From positions 1-14,499 of the forward strand of contig NZ_LWHB01000008.1 in the NCBI RefSeq assembly GCF_001889065.1: a stretch of DNA of 14,499 nt, written 5' to 3'. Shown here piece by piece: positions 14,295-14,499 of the stretch. The notes below the pieces were generated by a model. The model saw only the letters and a program-made list of their open reading frames with translations, was not told the origin of the DNA and made no database searches. The translations under genes were made by a program, and so were the position numbers. The stretch's first letter is position 1. Every line of letters starts with the position of its first letter. This stretch comes from Suttonella ornithocola. GTDB taxonomy: Bacteria; Pseudomonadota; Gammaproteobacteria; Cardiobacteriales; Cardiobacteriaceae.

Positions 14295-14316
14295 GTATAG
14301 TAAAATCACTTATAAT
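14289..14316 (+). promoter_or_regulatory. Junction promoter candidate driving the transposase
   Basis: TTGATA at 14289-14294 and a perfect TATAAT at 14311-14316 are spaced by 16 bases, a near-consensus sigma-70 promoter. The -35 box falls at the host/insertion boundary and the -10 box inside the insertion. It points toward the transposase start at 14387. Confidence 0.55.
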
Positions 14317-14499
14317 CCAATCTATCCAAAGCAGATATAAAGAACAACTTGTAGTAGAATTATCAAAAACAAACTGAGCATATCCTATGACCTACTGCAG
14401 CCAATTCCGACAGAAAATTCTTAACGATATTGCTAATGGAGAAACTTGGCGCGCTGTTGCAAAGCGCTACAAGATCAGCAAATTCACCGTCTATAGCTG
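14293..14499 (+). mobile_element. IS630-like insertion sequence, left end only
   Basis: A mobile element is inferred from a transposase start and from the abrupt loss of the receiver-domain frame around 14292-14300. IS630-family elements insert at TA dinucleotides and duplicate them. Four TAs lie at 14293, 14296, 14298 and 14301, so the exact edge cannot be fixed without the right end. The element runs off the window, and its terminal inverted repeats cannot be compared here. Confidence 0.7.
14387..14499 (+). CDS. IS630-family transposase, N-terminal helix-turn-helix part (3' end outside window)
   Basis: The 37 visible residues begin MTYCSQFRQKILNDIANGET and continue WRAVAKRYKISKFTVYS, with the frame open at the window edge. 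This is the N-terminal DNA-binding helix-turn-helix of IS630-type transposases (MxYxxxFRxKxL...A..F.I...TV..W). The catalytic DDE domain would follow outside the window, often in a second frame in this family. The ATG has only a weak ribosome site. The call rests on pattern similarity of a short segment; an IS3-type OrfA with a similar fold is the alternative. Confidence 0.75.
   Translation, partial: MTYCSQFRQKILNDIANGETWRAVAKRYKISKFTVYS

Noticed and set aside
14293..14499. Exact IS boundary and target duplication
   Set aside because: Several TA dinucleotides lie close together and the right end is outside the window, so any exact edge would be a guess.

Overview
This 14.5 kb window is AT-rich chromosomal DNA from a gammaproteobacterium. 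The evidence is a CydA/CydB pair of the long Q-loop type that is nearly collinear with the Escherichia coli proteins, a KefF-KefC pair, YciB, BolA and ComF, and a Lap-type type I secretion system. I cannot name the genus. The low GC and gene content would suit lineages such as Cardiobacteriales or Moraxellaceae, but this is a guess.

Layout. (1) 1-4693, plus strand: three genes for a type I secretion system, namely an outer-membrane TolC/LapE-like channel cut by the left window edge, a LapB-like ABC transporter with a cysteine-free C39-like domain, and a LapC/HlyD-like adaptor. No secreted substrate gene is in the window. (2) 4694-5061: a small single-gene unit with its own likely -10 box and terminator, encoding a 68-residue protein that looks like a heavy-metal-associated (HMA) domain without its two cysteines. 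(3) 5079-6479, minus strand: a CsbD-like stress protein and a membrane-anchored metallophosphoesterase. (4) 6480-6611: a spacer holding a 14-bp perfect inverted repeat with a second inverted repeat inside it. (5) 6612-10836, minus strand: a tight cluster transcribed comF, yciB, bolA, kefF, kefC. The last four genes overlap by 4, 4 and 8 bases, so they are probably translationally coupled. comF carries a one-base frameshift inside its PRPP-binding loop. (6) 10837-11115: an AT-rich divergent intergenic region. (7) 11116-14128, plus strand: a complete cytochrome bd quinol oxidase operon, cydP-cydA-cydB-cydX, including a 35-codon cydX. (8) 14154-14499: a terminator, then the last ~30 codons of a CheY-like receiver gene on the minus strand, cut off by an IS630-like insertion whose transposase start runs off the right edge.

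Most genes are ordinary housekeeping or envelope functions. The points most worth a second look are the comF frameshift, the IS insertion that truncates a response regulator and appears to form a promoter at the junction, the cysteine-less HMA-like protein, the nested inverted repeat after kefC, and an altered nucleotide-binding motif plus a long charged tail in KefC. I saw no CRISPR array, tRNA, rRNA or clear novel multi-gene system.
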